Made by a program: the position numbers and the translations under genes | NCBI GenBank assembly: GCA_029891345.1 | Contig: CM057006.1 | Span: 40,709,056 to 40,773,055, forward strand | DNA: 64,000 nt | Source: Dryococelus australis | Taxonomy: Eukaryota; Arthropoda; Insecta; Phasmatodea; Phasmatidae | Reading direction: 5' to 3' | Part shown: piece by piece, positions 34,601 to 43,900 of the stretch | Position numbering within the stretch: position 1 is the first letter of the stretch | Layout of the letters: every line of letters starts with the position of its first letter | The notes under the pieces: model-generated | Database searches by the model: none | Told to the model about the DNA's origin: nothing | What the model saw: the letters and a program-made list of their open reading frames with translations, nothing else

Positions 34601-37600
34601 TCACGTGGTGGGTGAGCGGTTGGTCAGCAGCTGGCTCTGGTTGATGTGCAGTGGTGCAATTATTCTCATAGTCTGAATGGACTAGAAGAAGGGTATCCTG
34701 CAATTGTACCCCAAACCAGGGGCAGGCAAGACATAGGGGAATTTCTTCCCCATGAGCAATTGCCTCTACGATCGGGTGCAGTCTATCAGGTGGTTTGATT
34801 AAGGACGGAAATAATGGTGTTGAGAGGTGCGACAAATAAGTGGTATCAATGTCGCTTACCGCACTTTCTGAAGGGGTCAGTCTATCTCACACACTGTGGC
34901 TTGTAAGGCCCTCTTTAGTCTTTTCTGTGTGCCTCTCTTCTGAGAGTATGGCATTTGGTCACAGAATAAAACAATCCACAGAGGATAAGCCGGCACTTTG
35001 GTGTCGCTAGCATGTTTTTCCAGGTACTCAGACTTGTGACGTGCAGTAACACTCTGCGTTCCTTTCATCCGGCCTTTGCAAGTGGTGTACAGAAATTTGA
35101 GCAGCACATCTCACTTCCTCGCTGAGATACCTGGGTGTGGTATCCCCAGGAGGTCGCTCAGGCCTAAGTGGATCCAGTACCAATCCGGCCACGTTAGCAG
35201 CGGTGGTAGAGTATATATCACCTGGTCAGGTCAATTCTCCTAGTGGATGGAGTGCGTAGTGCTTTTGGTGCAGCTGAAGGTGTACCAGTTGACAGAGCTT
35301 GGTTTGCCTCCGGCTTTTCCTCTGAGATGTATTTTAATTTTATCAAAAGTGAAAAGGGGTTATTCAAATTACACTCAAAGAGAAATGAATCTCTCAAGGA
35401 TATGCTTAAAATTACATGTTGTATTTTACATACCTACTTAGAAAACAGGGTTGTTCCACACTAACACCTATTAAATCAAATTTAAGATTACGGAAGTTAA
35501 TCCTAACCTTAGAATCCAGGTGACGGCAGACCTGGTGCAAGAGCTAGGTGTAATGTGTAGGCGAATTAACACAGGAAATTAAAATAACTAATAGTTAACA
35601 TATTTGACAGCACCTAACTACCAAGGTTGTTCTTAAGGAACCTAGGAAAAATCAATTACCAGAAGGGCAGTTGATATCGCAGTTCCACTCTCCAGTGGGC
35701 TATAGAGGTCCAGAAAGGATGTCGACGCAACCTTCTACCAAGGGGGTTCTGGTGGTTACCAGGATGTAGGCGAGGAACGACGTCTTCAACTTAAGCTTTA
35801 TGGATAAATGTGGTGGGACCATGAAATAATGGTGTTAATATGCAGAAAAATTTTATATGCAGGAATGTGATGACAGGGTTCTACATAGTATTGATTGTAT
35901 GTGTAGTCTCATGAAAGAACCATTTTGTCCTCGTCTTGTAATGTTTTCTTTTTTTAGGTTAGCATATCGGTAGGCGTGTGCAAATATTTGCTATACCAAA
36001 ACGAAAATGACAAATGACAGTATTCATTGTCTTTTCAGTAAGAAATTCAGTTGCAGAAAGTTGTTGCAAAACAAAAATTCTCTATTTCAATGAATATTCA
36101 GGTATTTAATGAATGTTGATTTACTTGACCAGCAAACGAAATTGTCTGTAAATTATCTTGTTAGCTTTTATTATTTTATAACTGAAATAACTACAGTACA
36201 TAAAACTGAAACTTGAATGTAGGCAAGAACCCATGTGATAAATATTCCATATCCTACCTTTCTTTTTGTTTTTGTTTTGTTTTGCAATGATTTTGTCATG
36301 AAAAATAATTTGCTAAAATTTTAGGAACATCATTAAACTTTCATTAAGATTGTGCTCTTATGAAATTATTTTTAGTTTTACTTTCATAGAAGTTCATTAC
36401 ATACTGACGCCGTCGGGTGAGACACGAGACGAACAGTGACACAATAAACTTATGGTAGGTGGGGGCCAGCGGTGTTTCCCAGTCACCGCACTGTGAGACT
36501 CAGGGTTCTCAGGGATGATGTGTGTTCTGTGTGTCCATCTCACCCGAGTGTACTTACAAAACACTGCATTACTAAACAGTTTAACACTGAAAAAGGTGAG
36601 AGATTGCTGTCACTATAAAGAAATACTTTATGCACTGTTAGACTTGCTTTTATTTTGTCACTCATTACAAAATCGTGCCAGGATTTGCTTTATGATTGAA
36701 CTTGGATGTGTCTAGCTAACTCCGTCGGGTGCTTCCCCAACCCATAATTAATCTAGTGCACTCCTAGATGGATGACTTCGCGGTGTTGGAAAACACAGTC
36801 TTCACAAGGAAAGGGGTCTACAGCCACTAGGATGGATTGTAGATTTCTCCTGAAGACAGGGCAGGGAAAATTACGAAATGAACAGTGGACACGTGTGATT
36901 ATTTGGGATCGCTAATGCGGACTTGTCGGGACGCGTCTCTCAGCACGTGGTGAGTGTGGCAACGGCCTTTACACATAGCCGGTTAGGACGGAAATAATGT
37001 CACTGTACAAATTACACAAATAACACAAATAGAGATGAGACAGCATGGGACGTGACATGAATGGTCACAATAAACACGCAGATGCGTGAAAGCAAACTTA
37101 TATGGCATGGATGCCGCTGGATATGATTTGTAGCGGATCACGTGATGCAGGTGAAATTTCAGTATTTCTTCTTAAAAACTGCAAATTATTGTCAGCCAAA
37201 TTGTTAGTGATGTTGGGGAAAAATATTCCCCTGAAGATTTATGCATTTATAGGCTTCTAACATGCCTGATGGCGGGAAAATCAAACATGAAATAGACAGC
37301 GTGGTCATACATACAAAGCATCAATTACATGAAAATACACGGAACCCTGAATAAATTAATACATAGAACCCTGAAATTAATTATGGCGCACATATTACAC
37401 AAATAAACCCTCAAAGCGCATTGATGGCACCGATATTGATTTGACTTTGATTAACCACGTGGCCGCAAATGATATGGCTGGAAAACAATTAAACATGAAA
37501 ATTACCCTTAAATACATACATGAAAATAAAGCCCTTAAAATTGCATGCATCAATTAAACAGGAATTACACTGAAACACCTTTAACATAGGCGGATGACGC

Positions 37601-39541
37601 CTGATTCAAAGTTTTGTGAGCCGCGTGGCCTCTCCGAAATTTTCTCCTCCACGTCACCTCGTTTACATTGGAAAAGTCACAAGGACACAAATTATTAAGT
37701 TAAGTGTAAGCATTATGCTGGGGAATGTCTGGCCAAACGTATGCAAAACAAATGTTAACCGGTATACTAAAAGTGAACTATTGTAATGTACGTCAGTGCA
37801 AAAAGTTTGTAGTGCGTACGTGACAGCATCTTACCTCACCAGCTCTCCTCGGTGGACTGCCCAGAGGCAGGGGTCATGCTGCCTACGGGTTTCACACAAG
37901 CAGAAGTAGTATATATGCAGAGTGAAACTTTAATTTTCATAATAAATGGCACATAAATGATTCAAATATTGATATTTACATTTTAGATTTAAATTGTGAA
38001 TTTTCCATATTCTTTAAATGTTTTTTATGACGGCGTTCATGCCAGAATAATAATGTTATTAATCTTCGCACAGTGCACACTTTGAATTCATAACCAAACA
38101 TTGTGCAATATTATCATACATACATTTTAAACATTTGAACACTTGAGAAACCTGGAAATAAAACAAGAGACATAATTTTACACTTCGAATAAATATTCAG
38201 TTATTGGAAAGTTCAGGTTATGGCCTCTTTACACACGTGCATGTCCACGTGTCACGTGATTGGTGAGTGCCGTAATGGCCTTAACGCGGCTGACTGTTAG
38301 CCGGCATCAATACATATATTTATTTTGTTTTCATTTTGTGAAAAAAAGTTGCATTCGCACAATCCAACTTGTTGGGTACATATTTTAATGGTGTCGTCAA
38401 AAAACCAGTATTCCAAACATGCTGCAATATCTTTGTGTTCACAAACACAGAACATAAAAATAAGCAACTAAATAGGTATCCTTTGAAGTTCTAATACTTC
38501 TAATACTATATTAGCAGGAGGAAATGAAATACTACAAAACATTTCTGGCGACTCTCAAAATGAAACACAGGAAGTCCTTATATAGTGCGTGACTTACCTT
38601 TGTAAATGTGCATGCTGAAAAATTTCACTGTAATAATCATGTCTTCCCATGAGAACAGTGCTAGTCGAGTTTTGTATTTCTTGACGATTTCTTAAAATAA
38701 CAACATTGCATGCCTCATTGCTAAACGTGTCAAAAAACTACTTGTGTAACAAAAACTAAAATTACTGTAGCCTGTTTGCAGTTAATTGAATCTTGTTTGC
38801 AGGTGAATATTTTTAAAATTTACCATTGTTTAGCCACTTTAAGTTATAAATTTTAAAAAGAAAAGAAACAAAGCTGTAAGAGGTAGCATTTGGTTTGTGC
38901 TTGACTTCGTCATGCTACACACTGCATTCATGAGTTTAGTTGCTAACATCTAACTTACATAGCCAGTGTGTTCTAAGTTCAAATCAGATTTCAACTTTAT
39001 TGCCTATTTTTGTGCTGATAGTAGCAGTGACAGTAATATATAGGGACAGATGTTTTTCGTGGTTGGATTATTTTAAATGTCGCATGACTCAACTGTCTGT
39101 CCATGAATCATGGACGCTCAGAACCGGAGTACTTCATTACGATTGGCCCCATCAGATAGGAACATGTCATTTCAAGCAGCTACGCATCCAATAACCAAAG
39201 GAAATTGCGGTTGTGGACATAAGATTTTGAAGTCTAGCATGTCCATAAATATTTTCGCGAAAGACACCTGTCCCCACATTACTAAATGACATTCTGTCAT
39301 ATAATTGTTTTTTTTATTTTTTTGTTGCAGAGTGGTAAAATTTTCCTCAGTTCACCACTTGACAATGCATTTCCCGAGAAATTTTGGCAGTGAAACAACA
39401 AAGGTATACTACATAGGCCTCAGAGGAGAATACAGTGAAGCTTATAGGCATGGCGTTACTATTTGTACCTATGAAGCACGCCCGAACTTGTCGGACCACA
39501 AAACTAACCTGATGGACAATGTAACTCATGAAGTGCAATGA
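13477..39541 (+). CDS. PITHD1: PITH domain-containing protein 1 (complete, five coding exons)
   Basis: join(13477..13662, 18211..18254, 26557..26634, 28674..28778, 39331..39541) gives 624 nt, 207 residues plus stop; the human protein has 211. All introns are GT-AG and all phases close. The protein has a His/Gly-rich start (MSGNHGHSCQGNHNHDD), then IHYSLYTKIDTENLECLNE. Next come the PITH-domain hallmarks FVESDVDEELLFNIP, FTGNVKLKG, HPSRMRLFKN and KVYYIGLRGE. The PITH domain is the C-terminal proteasome-interacting module first seen in thioredoxin-like TXNL1; PITHD1 has it without the thioredoxin domain. The human protein is reported as a positive regulator of RUNX1 in megakaryocytes and is linked to the 26S proteasome. 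It is divergent from CDC23 and convergent with TTLL3. The N-terminal start is fixed by homology and by the lack of an upstream in-frame ATG. Confidence 0.97.
13796..14387 (+). mobile_element. Non-LTR retrotransposon (LINE) 3' end, copy 2
   Basis: The plus strand carries the same reverse-transcriptase tail as the copy at 6545-7127: MVRPMLEYAAAVWDPYVE, ELEKVQRGAVRWVKG, then GWSSLKDRRKVERLV. It ends with TTGCGAGTATATGTATTATT. Stops and frameshifts make it a fossil. It starts about 135 bp into PITHD1 intron 1. The two copies face outward from the CDC23/PITHD1 promoter. Confidence 0.75.
14622..14923 (+). repeat. tRNA-derived SINE, family A, copy 2, with internal 43-bp duplication
   Basis: It has a good B box (GGTTCGATTCCCGGC) and the CTCCCGGATTTTTGCATG body. 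A segment of about 43 bp beginning TGCCGCTGGTCGGCGGGTTT is present twice in tandem (14728-14770 and 14771-14813), which the other copies do not show. The 3' end has the family's CACCATACTTACCTTGCTTC region. Confidence 0.8.
15145..15350 (-). repeat. Dispersed repeat R2, copy c (5'-truncated)
   Basis: The minus strand carries the distal two thirds of R2, including the block GGTGTGTCGGTAATG and the terminal AAGAAATAGTTCTTATTC. It lies in PITHD1 intron 1. Confidence 0.65.
15950..16640 (+). mobile_element. Tc1-like DNA transposon fossil
   Basis: The plus strand, read across frames, follows a Tc1 transposase. A linker region near 15955-16200 is followed by a catalytic-core segment, and FQQDNILPHTAP at 16566-16601 corresponds to the FQQDNARPHTA motif with the second catalytic Asp (GAC, 16575-16577). 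It is broken by stops and shifts. The region just upstream (15360-15940) is uncharacterised and may be part of the same or another element. Confidence 0.7.
16759..17180. mobile_element. MITE of about 420 bp, relative of the one at 7427
   Basis: The left end AGGCTGTTCACGATTAAGTG, then AGAACTTTTGA, is inverted at the right end, whose reverse complement reads AGGTGATTCACGATAAACTG then AGCACTATTGA. TA bounds both ends. The TTCA and TGAGCAC elements match the 226-bp MITE. It is non-coding. Confidence 0.7.
18211..18254 (+). CDS. PITHD1: PITHD1 coding exon 2
   Basis: A 44-nt exon between acceptor GTTACAG and donor GTAAGT. It encodes FVESDVDEELLFNI plus two bases of Pro, almost identical to the human sequence here. 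It is far too short to appear as an open reading frame and was placed by homology. Confidence 0.95.
19275..19340. repeat. Imperfect hairpin within a GC-richer intronic patch
   Basis: ACATCCCCGTGA is followed about 35 bp later by its near-perfect reverse complement TCACGGGGGATGT (one extra G). It may mark the end of an unassigned transposable element. Confidence 0.5.
21140..21434 (-). repeat. tRNA-derived SINE, family A, full-length copy
   Basis: This is the best-preserved family member. On the minus strand it has GGCGCAGTGGCAAGGGCACT (A box), CCGGGTTCGATACCCGACGG (B box), the body CACTCCCGGATTTTTGCATG, and a longer 3' region through CCTTGCCTTGGGTTCACTCC. The head resembles a tRNA but has no complete cloverleaf, so it is a SINE and not a tRNA gene. 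Confidence 0.85.
22284..23174 (-). mobile_element. Tc1-like transposon, decayed, with terminal inverted repeats
   Basis: The ends are inverted repeats of about 30 bp: the left reads TGTTTGTGAAAAATGCAACG, then CCAAGAAAGA, and the right reverse complement reads TGTTTGTGAAAATTGCAACA, then CCCAGAAAGA. The total of 891 bp is shorter than an autonomous Tc1. The minus strand encodes MFLDESHFNLSYNDERICV and SVLVWAIIKV, matching the DESRFNL and VMVWGAI motifs with the first catalytic Asp kept. The catalytic core downstream of VWGAI is missing, so it is a deletion derivative. Confidence 0.8.
23358..24165. mobile_element. Non-autonomous DNA transposon ending CAGGGTGGCTACA
   Basis: Perfect 13-bp terminal inverted repeats CAGGGTGGCTACA and TGTAGCCACCCTG bound 808 bp. 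Just inside the left end, GAGAAAGTCAGAGAATTTG and AAATCAGGGAATTTTTTTT resemble the termini of widespread CAGGGTGG DNA elements of insects (CACTA/Chapaev-like by recall). No transposase motif was found. The target duplication is not obvious. Confidence 0.65.
24346..26263 (+). repeat. 1.9-kb direct repeat, copy 1
   Basis: It matches 36405-38275 in order and orientation. Shared blocks are GGGTGAGACACGAGACGAAC, GTTCTGTGTGTCCATCTCAC, GGATGCCGCTGG, CATGCCTGATGGCGG and GGTGAG-GCCGT at the end. The ends read TGACGCC and GCCGTCA, resembling an LTR or transposon terminus. No protein motif is seen. It is probably a solo LTR or a non-autonomous element; the family is unknown. Confidence 0.7.
26557..26634 (+). 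CDS. PITHD1: PITHD1 coding exon 3
   Basis: A 78-nt exon between acceptor TTTTTACAG and donor GTAAGT. It completes the Pro codon and encodes FTGNVKLKGVIVIGGEGE followed by THPSRMR, ending with two bases of Leu. Confidence 0.95.
26763..27123 (-). repeat. Dispersed repeat R1, copy 2 (inverted)
   Basis: Inverted partner of the segment at 1139-1500. It lies in PITHD1 intron 3, about 130 bp downstream of exon 3. The copies differ by many substitutions and small gaps, so the repeat is old. I see no coding potential. Confidence 0.7.
27672..27913 (+). repeat. tRNA-derived SINE, family A, copy 4
   Basis: B box GGGTTCAATCCCCAGC, body CACTCCCGGATTTTCGCAATT, and the tail AGAGTCACCCAAATCTC. It is degenerate at its 5' end and has no clear target duplication. 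Confidence 0.75.
28674..28778 (+). CDS. PITHD1: PITHD1 coding exon 4
   Basis: A 105-nt exon after acceptor TTTATTTCAG, ending before GTAAGT. It encodes FKNRPHMTFDDTLSTPDQEF and the following ELHPDTTGTIEYST, matching the YKNIPQMSFDDT segment of the human protein. Confidence 0.95.
29096..29222 (+). repeat. Dispersed repeat R2, copy b, left half
   Basis: It starts with CTATAGTCCATTTACAGTTT and continues through GAAAAATCACCC to AAATATATAACACTGTGATA. Its expected continuation is found 2 kb further on at 31248, so the copy has been split by an insertion. Confidence 0.65.
29223..31247 (+). mobile_element. Inserted GC-richer element of about 2 kb, possibly an LTR
   Basis: It sits inside an R2 copy. 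The ends form an inverted repeat, GTGTGACG at the left (29223-29231 region) and CGTCACAC at the right (about 31235-31242), and contain TG and CA as in LTRs. An AATAAA lies at 30054. Short proline/serine-rich frames occur (for example near 29610-29910 and 30595-30990) without recognised domains. A flanking target duplication could not be confirmed. A solo LTR or a remnant retroelement are both possible. Confidence 0.5.
31248..31400 (+). repeat. Dispersed repeat R2, copy b, right half
   Basis: It continues R2 from the TAAAGTATTGTATTCTTGAA block to GATGTGTTGGCAAAGGCTAG, then TAAGAATTAGTTC. Together with 29096-29222 it forms one nearly complete R2 copy. Confidence 0.65.
31585..31672 (+). repeat. 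Polypyrimidine (CT-rich) tract
   Basis: Nearly uninterrupted C and T, built from TCTCTC and CCCCCC runs, directly upstream of the gag-bearing region. It has potential to form triplex DNA. It creates a meaningless leucine/proline-rich frame. Confidence 0.7.
32790..32805 (+). other. Retrotransposon primer-binding site, tRNA-Lys-like
   Basis: TGGCGTCCAACGTGGG differs by one base from TGGCGCCCAACGTGGG, the complement of a lysine tRNA 3' end used by several LTR elements. It stands two bases after GAGTGCGTCA, which has a plausible LTR end, and 50-65 bp before the gag start. This places the 3' end of a 5' LTR at about 32787. Confidence 0.7.
32854..34010 (+). pseudogene. Retrotransposon Gag with two PHD-like zinc fingers (dead copy)
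   Basis: It opens with an ATG at 32854 (MSSSDDSVHEPPEVSAQAGY), then shifts frame. Two Cys/His modules follow. The first (about 32930-33080) has CPIENC, IQCEYFQRQFHYSC and RCQLC, with one zinc ligand changed to Phe. The second (about 33100-33240) is intact: CHWPVC, RCGICANEYHHKC, QCGVC, apart from an internal stop. Next comes a capsid-like region (LQLPEFSGRPHEDPVLFLNE, later LLTQRPQTVEELAERAKEIE). Last is a zinc knuckle CCWHCLGHHYNKDY (near 33898-33940) whose final Cys is Tyr. Stops and shifts show it is inactive. The pol genes that should follow are not recognisable. The C4HC3 spacing is why I call the fingers PHD-like; their function is inferred only. Confidence 0.75.
34150..35830. mobile_element. 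Retroelement-derived segment, partly inverted
   Basis: The minus strand at 35000-34540 reads MPYSQKRGTQKRLKRALQ and later PIVEAIAHGEEIPLCLACPW. These resemble the plus-strand frames MPYIKRGGKVMQERKAA and PVVAAIHRGEAVLPSIACPW at 30595-30880. This suggests a related element inserted in the opposite orientation. 35460-35830 on the plus strand has retroelement-like composition with no firm motif. Borders are unknown. Confidence 0.45.
36405..38275 (+). repeat. 1.9-kb direct repeat, copy 2
   Basis: Second copy of the repeat at 24346-26263, here in PITHD1 intron 4, with frequent substitutions and indels. The right terminus is damaged (CGTAA in place of CGTCA). Two PITHD1 exons lie between the copies, so they cannot be the paired LTRs of one insertion. 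Confidence 0.7.
39331..39541 (+). CDS. PITHD1: PITHD1 coding exon 5 (last)
   Basis: It starts after TTTGTTGCAG and runs to TGA at 39539-39541. It encodes the end of the PITH domain (FSSVHHLTMHFPRNFGSETT, KVYYIGLRGEYSEAYRHGVT) and the C-terminal tail. The first base completes a Lys codon. Confidence 0.97.
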
Positions 39542-39752
39542 ACAGAAAAATATATTTGAACCCACTTGAAAAGCCGTGATTGTAACATTTGCACTGGTGT
39601 CTTACATGTGAGTGTTAAGTTATTACTTGCATTTGTTTTCATATTATATAATATGTTGTGATCCCATAAGCAATAATGTGGGTGTAATATTGTGATAATT
39701 ACCTACAGTAAGTAAATTATTATGCTTCCAAACTTCGTGACTTTTTTTTAGT

Positions 39753-39758
39753 AATAAA
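39753..39758 (+). terminator. PITHD1: PITHD1 polyadenylation signal AATAAA
   Basis: A canonical AATAAA lies about 210 bp downstream of the PITHD1 stop codon and is the first good hexamer after it. This would give a short 3' UTR. No cleavage site can be fixed from sequence alone. Confidence 0.6.
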
Positions 39759-40701
39759 AACCTAATATCATTTTATAAAAAATTTTTGTTATAAGGGTGT
39801 TAACGTATTCAAATTTGAAGTTGGAAGGCCTCGATTGTTGAGTACCTGTGGTAATAACACGGTCAGTACTCTCAACAAGAATTACAGTAGAACCATTCTA
39901 ATAGAACCCTTCACAATTTCCAAAAATATGGTAACTATGGAAAAAAAGTTGTTACGGTATAAATATTTTGGGAAATTTTGGACCCATTTTAACCTACCCC
40001 TTACTCCTATACCTCAAAATGTGCAAATTTTTGCATGAAGTTGTCTTTTATGCAAAAAAATGACATTTTTCTTAAAATCAAATAAAAATTTATTTTAATA
40101 TGCAGATGTGTTTCCGAATTCTATATAAATCTATAATTTTCCAAAAGATTTTGTGCCCAAAATCAAACCAATTTCTGTATGGGCATTTCAAAAAAAAATT
40201 TCTGTGATAACTAAATTTAATGGTATACAAATGAAAACTTCTATAGGACATTTAAAAAAAAAGAATAAAAGTGAACTGTGCAGAGCAGAGCACAATACTA
40301 ACAGAGAAGATGAGCTAGCTGTGTCAAGTTCATGGTCTCGGGCAGTGATGCAGCAGAACAGAATGTAAAGTAATGGCACAAACAAAGCAGAGACGTGACT
40401 ATAATCAATACTTCTACAGTCGACAGATTGCTAACACCATTCATGGGGAAAATTAAAAAGAGTCACTAAAAATATGGTTTTTAGGCAGATTTAAGATTAA
40501 TAAAGGAATACATTACACAGTTCATCCATATACTGAAAACTTCACAAAATGATAAACTGGCTGTTCAGGGTAGAACTGTGCTATCTTACTTTGGGAAGAG
40601 TTTTCGGGTAGGGGATGATATTGACAGCTCCATCCTGTTGATGTAGTGACGTTGCCAAGAACATACAGAAGCTAGCCAAATCAGAGAGAGAAAGAAGACT
40701 A

Positions 40702-40975
40702 TAGTCTATTCGCAGTTTCTTCACACTTTTAAAATTTTACCTCTAAAAAATCACTCATGTATGACGTGATGGTTGTTTACTCTATATGTCGTGTATTGCA
40801 AGCATTTTGCACTAGTGTTAACGTAAAAGTACCTTATTTTTGGTTAAGTTGTATTTTTCGTATATTTTATCAATAAATTATAATATTTAATTTTTAAATT
40901 TTATTTATACAACGAGAAAATAGATGTGTTGGTAATGGCTAGTAAGAAATAGTTCTTTGCACAATTGTATTACAG
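40702..40975 (+). repeat. Dispersed repeat R2, copy d
   Basis: The plus strand reads TATAGTCTATTCGCAGTTTC at its start and GTTGGTAATGGCTAGTAAG, then AAATAGTTC, at its end. It is the fullest copy and allows the split copy in PITHD1 intron 4 to be recognised. It lies just downstream of PITHD1. Confidence 0.7.
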
Positions 40976-43900
40976 TGAGTGCGTACAAATGTGGTGCACC
41001 GTCCTTTCTGTGTAATTTTCTAGACTGGTAAGCTTTGTTTGCATGAGGCAGGGGTATATCCTTTAAGTAGAAATTTAGCAGGGCTTTTGGGAAGCGTGAA
41101 GTAACCGTGAATGACCTATAAACAGTAAACAGACATGCTAACCCACAACCTCCTCCAACCATCGTTATCTGCACAGGCGTCGTGTAGACTGGGCGGGAAC
41201 TCTAAAAAAATTTGAATAACAAATATTGGATACTATAATATGAAGTGTGGAGTCTGAAGAAATTTTGTAATGCCTTAGTCAACTATATAACTTTTTATTG
41301 TTACACATATACATTATACAACAACTTTGGCAGTGATAACATTTACAAGATCTTAATCCGTAAAAATATTTCTCATTAGATGGTATATATTTTCAACATC
41401 TAACATGTAGAATTGTTATAAAATAATCACAGTAAATTTTTATTGGTTATAGTATTTAGTAAAAAGCATTAAAATTGGAAAACATAAAAGTTGAAAAATA
41501 TATTTTAACTTTACCATAGCTACATACACTGCAATATTGTTCAACAAGTTATTAGATAATCATTATATAACATTTTTTTTTTATATATTTCTTTTGTGAT
41601 TATAAAATGCTTGGCAATATTTTGCCTATCACTACACATTCCAGTTGTAATTACATTACTTGAGCAGTCATCTTAATGTAATTTTTTATATGTGAAGCAA
41701 ATGTATTAACATACAACTTACATTGCAGAAGAAAGATCACAGACATTTCATCAGAGAAATAAATCTAAAAATTTAGAACAGCATGATTATCATAAGGTAC
41801 ATATTTTCTGGCACGACATTTATACAAAAATAAGCATTACTAAGGTAGAATTAATTTTTTAATACTTGATACACATCTATGACATTCAAGTTTTGTTGAA
41901 TTTGTCGTACATTGAAAGTAGGCTTGTTGCTGTAGGGTAATGAAGATTTAATATCTACAGCGAAATGAACTTCAAGTCATGAAATATTATCTTTAAAGAC
42001 AAGATTATACGTGAATATCGATAAAACCAAAATAACACAGAAAAGCATGTTAATACACCATGTAACACTGAAATTCAATTTAAGACACAAATAAAACAAA
42101 GCTAGAAAGTACCTTATTTTATAAGTAAAGCTTTAGTTATTTTTGTAGGATGCTGACCAAAGGGAATAAATGTTGTCTAGAAACTTCAACATCTGTACCG
42201 GAAATTATTTGAATACGTAAAATGTAATAAGTGTATGTCTGTATTATTTTATTTTAAATAAAATGCATACTCTTGGTTATTTAGTTCTTTAAATGCTATG
42301 TATTACAAATTTTATGTGACTTATGATTAAATGTGCATTTGTGTGAATAGTATACCTAAATAGTTACCAAAATAAAAACAATTACTCCAAAATATGACAT
42401 TTTTAAAACAAAATTGAGCAAAAAATAAAACCATAAGATATTGTCGCTAACTATCTTATTTTTGGTGGTTTCAATGTATGTAGCAGTTTCTTAAGTTTTT
42501 TATTCTTCTATAATCAGGATTTGCTGATCTCCGAAATTTAGCTGATGCACTGCTTTTTTTGATATGTGGTAGTGAAAATAAATTCATCAAAATTAGATAT
42601 TCACATGCACTTGTAAAGCTAGAATATAACATTTGAGTTGCGCATTCAGGTAACATGTTGTACTTAATGTTTAGGTAGGATTAGTTATGTTTGCTCAGTA
42701 GTTAAAATCACTTTAAATGAACTATTGGGAACTAAGTTTAAGGATTGTACCAGAAAAGGCTCAGCGAGTTGAATGCAGCTAGACTGCAACTGTTAATGGT
42801 AGGAACGAGATGTTTTTTTTTTCTGGGGAATTGTCTCCAAGTAACTCATGTAGTTTGGTTGGAGAATATAGTGTACAGCATCTGTAATACAACATTCATT
42901 AAAAAATCAATACCATAATATATTTTTATTCATTATATTTCTGATTTTTTACCGTACAAAAAGTTGAGAATTGTCATATTTTTTCGTGATAAAAATATTG
43001 CAATCAGTAGTTTTGCTTGAGTAGTGGCAAGGGATAACCGCTGTTTTCTTATTACATATATGTTCGTTTCATTACAGTAAAAGCTACTTAACAAAATTTT
43101 TAATAAAATAGCAGACACTGCTTTATAAATAGAAAAAAATTTGGTATAAAGTGTGATTTACTCAAATATTCATTAATTTTTGGCATAGTATACTATTTTT
43201 ATCATTGTTATTATAGTTCTTGTTAATTACATACAATTAGGGCACATATTTTTTGAACATTTGGTTACAGTTTCATAGTCAAACTTTTACATTGTGTTGT
43301 TACTATTAAGTTCTGTTTCAGGAATCAAGGTGTACATATCTTGAATTTTTATTCAAATGCCAGGGTAAAAATCCAGCTAAATTATACGTCCAAATAATTT
43401 GTGAAGAAATTAATATTTTGTGTGGACCACAATAAAAATGTGAGAGGGAGAAGGGTTGTATTATTTTTGAGGTGGTTTATGGCGTCAGTCTTGGTAGAAA
43501 TAGAATGAAAGAAACTTTTCGTGTCAGACGGGTGAGTTGAATTTTTCAGCCTTGCTCTAAATTGAATTGTTTTGAACTTGAAATGAGCTAATGCAGTATA
43601 AATTCATGCTGAATAGATTTAAACTATTCTGCAGACATGGAGGAGACTTTCGCTAATATTGTGGAGTCATTATATTACAATTGTGTCCTTAAAAGTATTT
43701 TTATTTGGATCTTGCCTATAGAGACAATGTATTACTTGTTTTCGCAAGGTTTGCAGGTTCAGTCTCAACTACACACGTTAGGGATGATCTTCCGCAAATG
43801 ATTTTCCCTCCATTTTCATTGAGTATTATCATTCCTTATTATGTGCCTTCTACATTCTACGCTCTGTATTTTGAGAACCTAATAAGCCACTGTTCTAGAC

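Larger units (their letters stand above)
28779..39330 (+). other. PITHD1: PITHD1 intron 4, retrotransposon-rich
   Basis: About 10.6 kb. Between about 29223 and 35830 the base composition rises in GC and the DNA reads as retrotransposon material, listed separately. It also contains the second 1.9-kb direct repeat. 35840-36400 and 38280-39320 are AT-rich with nothing recognised. Confidence 0.75.

Noticed and set aside
24346-38275. The two 1.9-kb direct repeats as the 5' and 3' LTRs of one retrotransposon enclosing the gag region
   Set aside because: PITHD1 exons 3 and 4 lie between them, so they must be independent insertions.
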